Shown: positions 60,434 to 64,000 of the stretch, piece after piece
How the letters are laid out: each line of letters opens with the position of its first letter
Numbering within the stretch: position 1 is the first letter of the stretch
Source: an uncultured Eubacteriales bacterium
GTDB lineage: Bacteria > Bacillota > Clostridia > Christensenellales > Aristaeellaceae
Length of the DNA stretch: 64,000 nucleotides
NCBI GenBank assembly: GCA_902781945.1
Contig: CACZLE010000002.1
Location: forward strand, 62,001-126,000
Direction of reading: 5' to 3'
Notes under the pieces: model-generated
Database searches by the model: none
The model's input: only the letters and a program-made list of their open reading frames with translations
What the model was told of the DNA's origin: nothing
Program-made: the position numbers and the translations under genes

Positions 60434-61426
60434 TCAATCCCGTTTCAGGGCGCTGTCAAAGCTGAACGTGGAGGGCTCAAAGTTGATCTGGGTGGTGAAC
60501 TCGAAGGCCTCCGCCGCGCCGACCATGCGGTCCATGCCGCTGTCCTCCCATTCCACGCACAGGGGGCCGTGATAGCCCATCTGGTTGAGCTCGCGGATGA
60601 TGCCGTCAAAGTCCACGTCGCCGTGGCCCAGAGACACGAAGTTCCAGCCCCGGCGGGTATCGCCAAATTCGATATGGCTGCCCAGGATACCGGCCTTGCC
60701 GTCCTGGCGGAGCTTCACGTCCTTCATGTGCACATGGTAGATGTAGGGCGCAAAATCATGCAGGAAGGTCTGGGGGTCCACGCCCTGCCACAGCAGGTGG
60801 CTGGGGTCAAAGTTGAGGCCCAGGGTGGGGCGATGGTCCAGGGTTTTGAGCAGGCGCTCTGTGCTGTAATAATCGAAGGCGATCTCGGTGGGGTGCACCT
60901 CCAGGGCCAGCCGGACGCCGCACTCGTCATAGACGTCAAAGATGGGCGTCCACAGCTCCTTGATCTTCTGGAAGCCCGCCTCCACCATCTCCGGGGTGGT
61001 CTGGGGGAAGGAGTACCACATGGCCCAGATGGGCGAACCCAGGAAGCAGGTGACCACGCCCACACCCAGGATCTTGGCTGCGCGGGCCACGTTTTTCATC
61101 TCCTCGATGGCCCAGGCGCGGATGGCCTCGGGCTTGCCCTTGCAGTCGGCGGGGGCGAAGTTATCCAGCCGCGGGTCCCAGTTGTCCCCCACGCATTGGC
61201 CGATCAGATGGGCGGAAATGGCGCCGATGTGCATATCGTACTTTTTCAGGATGCCCTGCACCTCCGCCACATAGGCGGGGTCGGACAGCACGCGGCGCAC
61301 GTCCAGATGACTCTGGGTGGCGATCTCGATGCCGTTATAGCCGATCTCATGCATCACGCGGCAAAGCTCCTCCAGCGGCAGATCGCCAAACTGGCCGGAG
61401 CAGATATTGACGGGGCGCTTGCTCAT
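60434..61426 (-). CDS. Sugar phosphate isomerase/epimerase family TIM barrel
   Basis: A 330-aa AP_endonuc_2 family protein. Recognisable blocks are 'GYNGIEIATQSHLDV', 'IGAISAHLIGQCVGDNWDPR', 'LALEVHPTEIAFDYYST' (Glu ligand), 'LGLNFDPSHLLWQGVDP' (Asp/His ligands), 'IYHVHMKDVKL' and 'HGPLCVEWEDSGMDR' (final Glu). This pattern is that of sugar isomerases/epimerases that often work with Gfo/Idh dehydrogenases; none is adjacent here. An aaggagg site lies upstream. It is the last GC-rich gene before the AT-rich end region. Confidence 0.88.
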   Translation of the reverse strand: MSKRPVNICSGQFGDLPLEELCRVMHEIGYNGIEIATQSHLDVRRVLSDPAYVAEVQGILKKYDMHIGAISAHLIGQCVGDNWDPRLDNFAPADCKGKPEAIRAWAIEEMKNVARAAKILGVGVVTCFLGSPIWAMWYSFPQTTPEMVEAGFQKIKELWTPIFDVYDECGVRLALEVHPTEIAFDYYSTERLLKTLDHRPTLGLNFDPSHLLWQGVDPQTFLHDFAPYIYHVHMKDVKLRQDGKAGILGSHIEFGDTRRGWNFVSLGHGDVDFDGIIRELNQMGYHGPLCVEWEDSGMDRMVGAAEAFEFTTQINFEPSTFSFDSALKRD

Positions 61427-61452
61427 AAAAACAATTCCTCCTTTTTTGATAA

Positions 61453-61495
61453 CGAAAACAGGCTGATTTCATTGTAATGAAATCGGCCTGTTTCG
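61453..61495. promoter_or_regulatory. Long hairpin at the composition boundary
   Basis: Arms cgaaaacaggctgatttcat (61453-61472) and its near complement (61477-61495), with one bulge and G-U pairs, form an approximately 19-bp stem around a 4-nt loop. It lies between the isomerase start (61426) and the AT-rich part. No strong T tract follows on either strand, so it may be a leader hairpin, an operator or a recombination site remnant rather than a terminator. Confidence 0.5.
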
Positions 61496-61535
61496 TCAAT
61501 ATATTTTAAACAAAAGAATGAAGCAACTCAAAAAA

Positions 61536-61739
61536 TCACTCATTATCATCAATAATCGAAACTTTGTCGAGTGCAGCTTCTAATAGCAAATTGATCAATT
61601 CGTTGCGACTGCGATTAGTTTTTATTGATAAATCATCCAGACGAGCTATCGTTTCATCTCGCATGCGTACAGAAACGATTTTATGCCCGTCATCACCTCT
61701 TTTATTGCTTTTCTTTGTTATTTGAATTTCTGATTTCAA
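61536..61739 (-). CDS. Ribbon-helix-helix (CopG-like) regulator
   Basis: A 67-aa protein with the CopG/Arc-type ribbon-helix-helix pattern: a beta strand 'HKIVSVRMRDETIARLDDLS' and the helix 'NRSRNELINLLLEAALDKV'. It is probably a DNA-binding dimer, perhaps of an antitoxin kind, though no toxin gene is adjacent. The start is taken as TTG 61739, because AGAGGTGAT lies 6 nt upstream; the in-frame ATG at 61760 has no ribosome site. Its sequence is AT-rich, unlike the genes to its left. Confidence 0.78.
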   Translation of the reverse strand: MKSEIQITKKSNKRGDDGHKIVSVRMRDETIARLDDLSIKTNRSRNELINLLLEAALDKVSIIDDNE

Positions 61740-61776
61740 AACAGCATCACCTCTCACCATATTATATAATTTTAAC

Positions 61777-61806
61777 TTGACAATCGAATTGAATACATAT
61801 TATAAT
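61777..61806 (+). promoter_or_regulatory. Probable sigma-A promoter of the surface protein gene
   Basis: TTGACA (61777-61782) and TATAAT (61801-61806) are 18 nt apart, 64 nt before the ATG at 61871. Confidence 0.75.
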
Positions 61807-61870
61807 AATATAGTCATTATTTATATTCTTTACATATTACACATTTATAGCATAAGGAGATGGAGTAAAA

Positions 61871-64000
61871 ATGAAAAAAGTACTGATTTTCTTGATGTGT
61901 ATGCTTGTGTCCATCCCGCTACTTGGAGGAAATCAGGCATATGCTGCTACAACATTATCCTCTTACACTGCTACAATTAATGGAAAGACCGTGGAAATAA
62001 CGCCAGGTATGATTACCCACGAAGCAGGCGCAAGCGTATGGAACAACAAATGCAAATCATGGGCGGTGGGATCAAAAGGCCCTAATAATACATCCCATGT
62101 ATGTTGCGCTGGTTATGCAGCAGTGCTGTTCAAACAATTATGGGGAAAGAGTTTTTCAAGTTCAATTCCCAATTTGCTTGACAATCTTTCTACTGATCAA
62201 AGAAGAATCTCAGTTGAACGTCTTAAATATTTTTTTGAAAATGCTCAACCTGGAGCCTCTGTACGTTTTGACAAAGGAACAGGCACCTGGCGCACAGATA
62301 ATGGTCATGAACTTATCTTTCTTGGATTAACCAGCAACGGCGGTGTGTTTTGGGAAGGAAATTTTAATGGTTTAGGAGCACGCCGCATATGGAGCTGCAC
62401 TTGGACAGAGCTTTATAACCGGTTCAATGATCGCGGCTATATTTATATGCCTTATATCAGATATCCAAACGCTACCAAACTTGCTCCAATAAATCTCCCT
62501 GAACAGCCAACAATATCCGGGGAAACATATCCTACTGCATTGGCGAATGGAAAATCATATGGGTTACGGGGTACGATATCTTGCAAATACACTATAACAA
62601 ATATTACTGCACGAATATATGATGCATCAACACGTGAAGTTGCAAAGCACAAAGATAAAGGGACTCCCATTGAAAAATCGGTTTCGCCAAATAAAACAAG
62701 TTATGCCATTGGTAATCCTACAAGTGAAACTATTAATTCAACATTAGAATTTAACTACTTACCTTATAACAACTATTATCGATATATAATTGAAGCAACA
62801 TATACTAAAGATGGCACAAGCTATAAAACAACAGTTCTTGATAAGCCCTTTACTGTAGGAACTGTTACTCCTATATTGGCCATTTCCTCTGTGAGTGGTG
62901 AATATGAATTATCTGGTATCCAGTATTATCTTATAGGTCAAGAAATTCCTTTGAGAGTTGTTATTGAAAACAATTATGATGAAGATATAACTGCAAGCAG
63001 CACAATTGTAAGCTCAAATAACGCTATCGCATCAGTAAGTGGATCCTCCATCGTTATCGAAGGCTTTGGTGACGTATCAATTACAGCTACTAAAGGAAAT
63101 AATACAGTAACATCATCATTTACTGTAGCTTGTAGTCACCCTACTTCAACATGGGAAACAATACAAGAGCCCACCTATACAAGTACTGGCAGAAAGATCA
63201 GAAAATGCTCAATTTGCAATGAAACCATCGCCACTGAAGATATCCCGGCTTTAGCGCCTATCAATGTTACCTCTGTTACCTTGAGCACTCATGCAGTAAC
63301 GCTTGCGCCCAACCAAACATATCAGCTGTTCGTGACAGTCCTTCCCACAAATGCCACCTACCAAAACTGCCGTTGGCAGAGCAGCAATCCCGATGTCGCC
63401 ACAGTATCATCCAATGGTCTTGTAACCGCAATAAGCGCAGGCTCCGCAAATATTATTTGCCGTTCAGAAAAAGACGATGGAACACTCGATATTGCCACAA
63501 TAACCGTTGAGCCTTATCATGGAACATGCGGTGACGCATTGACATGGAGTTTAAACAATAACACGTTGACCATCTCCGGAAATGGCGATATGTATATCTA
63601 TGCATATACCAATAATCAGCCACCGTGGTATGCTATGCGCAATAAAATCACCTCTCTGGTTATTAATAACGGTGTTACACGAATCGGAAGTGACGCATTC
63701 TATAATTGCTATAACCTTGTCAATATCTCTTTGCCCAATAGCTTGTTAACCATTATGGATGACGCATTTGCCCAATGCACATCTTTGGTTGACATCAGTC
63801 TGCCCAACAGCATCACCAGAATAGACAGTGGCGCATTCGCAGACTGTACTTCATTGGCAAACATCAATATTCCAGATGGTGTTGTAACGTTGAATGGCAG
63901 AACCTTTAAGAATTGCAATCTGCAATATGTTTACATTCCAAGAAATGTCGCAACAATCCATGCGGGAACATTTACCGTCTCCAAACTCAATACTTTGTAT
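61871..64000 (+). CDS. Large exported surface protein, peptidase-like + Big_2 + BspA-type LRR (partial)
   Basis: The reading frame stays open from the ATG at 61871 to the window end (710 codons) and continues beyond. A signal peptide (about 1-26, 'LIFLMCMLVSIPLLGG') is followed by a papain-like/CHAP-type domain (about 40-200) with 'CCAGYAAVLFKQLWG' (Cys78/79) and 'NGHELIFLG' (His near 146). Beta-rich Ig-like parts follow (about 210-415). A CxxC segment ('KCSICNETIATED', about 437-449) comes next, then a Big_2 domain (about 465-545, 'VTLAPNQTYQLFVTVLPTNA') and BspA-type leucine-rich repeats from about 590 ('ITRIDSGAFADCTSLANINI'). An aaggagatggag ribosome region precedes it. Composition is AT-rich, suggesting transfer. 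It likely acts on the cell surface or in adhesion. Confidence 0.82.
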   Translation, partial: MKKVLIFLMCMLVSIPLLGGNQAYAATTLSSYTATINGKTVEITPGMITHEAGASVWNNKCKSWAVGSKGPNNTSHVCCAGYAAVLFKQLWGKSFSSSIPNLLDNLSTDQRRISVERLKYFFENAQPGASVRFDKGTGTWRTDNGHELIFLGLTSNGGVFWEGNFNGLGARRIWSCTWTELYNRFNDRGYIYMPYIRYPNATKLAPINLPEQPTISGETYPTALANGKSYGLRGTISCKYTITNITARIYDASTREVAKHKDKGTPIEKSVSPNKTSYAIGNPTSETINSTLEFNYLPYNNYYRYIIEATYTKDGTSYKTTVLDKPFTVGTVTPILAISSVSGEYELSGIQYYLIGQEIPLRVVIENNYDEDITASSTIVSSNNAIASVSGSSIVIEGFGDVSITATKGNNTVTSSFTVACSHPTSTWETIQEPTYTSTGRKIRKCSICNETIATEDIPALAPINVTSVTLSTHAVTLAPNQTYQLFVTVLPTNATYQNCRWQSSNPDVATVSSNGLVTAISAGSANIICRSEKDDGTLDIATITVEPYHGTCGDALTWSLNNNTLTISGNGDMYIYAYTNNQPPWYAMRNKITSLVINNGVTRIGSDAFYNCYNLVNISLPNSLLTIMDDAFAQCTSLVDISLPNSITRIDSGAFADCTSLANINIPDGVVTLNGRTFKNCNLQYVYIPRNVATIHAGTFTVSKLNTLY

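Noticed and set aside
1..64000. tRNA, rRNA, CRISPR arrays, insertion sequences and phage genes
   Set aside because: Reading both strands gave no cloverleaf with CCA-type ends, no rRNA sequence, no regular spaced repeats, and no transposase, integrase or phage structural proteins.

Overview
The window looks like part of a chromosome from a GC-rich, endospore-forming Clostridia-type Bacillota. The complete spoIIIAA-AH operon, an uninterrupted sigK, an ireB-ruvX-DUF1292 operon, RNase J, MltG, a YlbF-family gene and strong aggagg-type ribosome sites point that way. High GC, frequent GTG/TTG starts and mostly tightly packed minus-strand operons suggest a gut lineage (Oscillospirales or Christensenellales type), but the sequence alone does not fix the genus.

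Layout. 1-400: start of a cysteine desulfurase, divergent from a DUF3343 (Se/S carrier-like) gene, with a perfect palindrome between them. 400-13070, minus strand: L,D-transpeptidase, spoIIIAA-AH, an RseC-like protein, thioredoxin, RNase J, YlbF, MltG, a U32 peptidase, a TrmH-type RNA methylase, sigK and an endonuclease IV-like protein. 13119-26148, minus strand: a CapA-like protein with its own promoter, and upstream of it an eight-gene membrane operon (833-aa exported protein, ABC ATPase and permease, 470-aa membrane protein, MoxR ATPase, DUF58 protein, two VWA proteins). 26281-33075: sugar isomerase and oxidoreductase genes, divergent from a methyltransferase, a second sugar isomerase, an AlkD-like repair protein, a GpsA-like dehydrogenase and an exported hydrolase.

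33092-33642 holds a non-coding block closed by a 17-nt perfect inverted repeat and packed with nested hairpins; it is the least explained object in the window. 33698-40117: a PIG-L-like exported protein, DUF1292/ruvX/ireB, a BrnT-type toxin-antitoxin pair, an AI-2E/YtvI-like permease with two small partners, an MFS transporter and rpiB. 40277-45331, plus strand: a large GT-C-like membrane protein, an 80-aa protein, fructose-bisphosphate aldolase, and an ECF sigma factor with a probable anti-sigma partner. 45383-54802, minus strand: a ten-gene Mrp/Mbh-like ion-pumping membrane arm with four large antiporter-like subunits and no hydrogenase genes in the window. 54963-61426: degV, a DUF1836 regulator, an M18 aminopeptidase, rarA, a D-cysteine desulfhydrase-like gene and a sugar isomerase.

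After a long hairpin near 61453-61495 the base composition turns AT-rich. This last part carries a small ribbon-helix-helix regulator and the start of a large exported surface protein (peptidase-like, Big_2 and BspA-type leucine-rich repeats) that runs off the end. It looks acquired.

Working together: sigK, spoIIIA and the L,D-transpeptidase are sporulation and envelope functions. The MoxR/DUF58/VWA/ABC operon looks like one envelope machine whose AAA+ ATPase acts on VWA partners. The Mrp/Mbh-like complex couples ion gradients to an unseen partner. Most transcription units end at clear intrinsic terminators, and several have near-consensus sigma-A promoters with 17-nt spacers.
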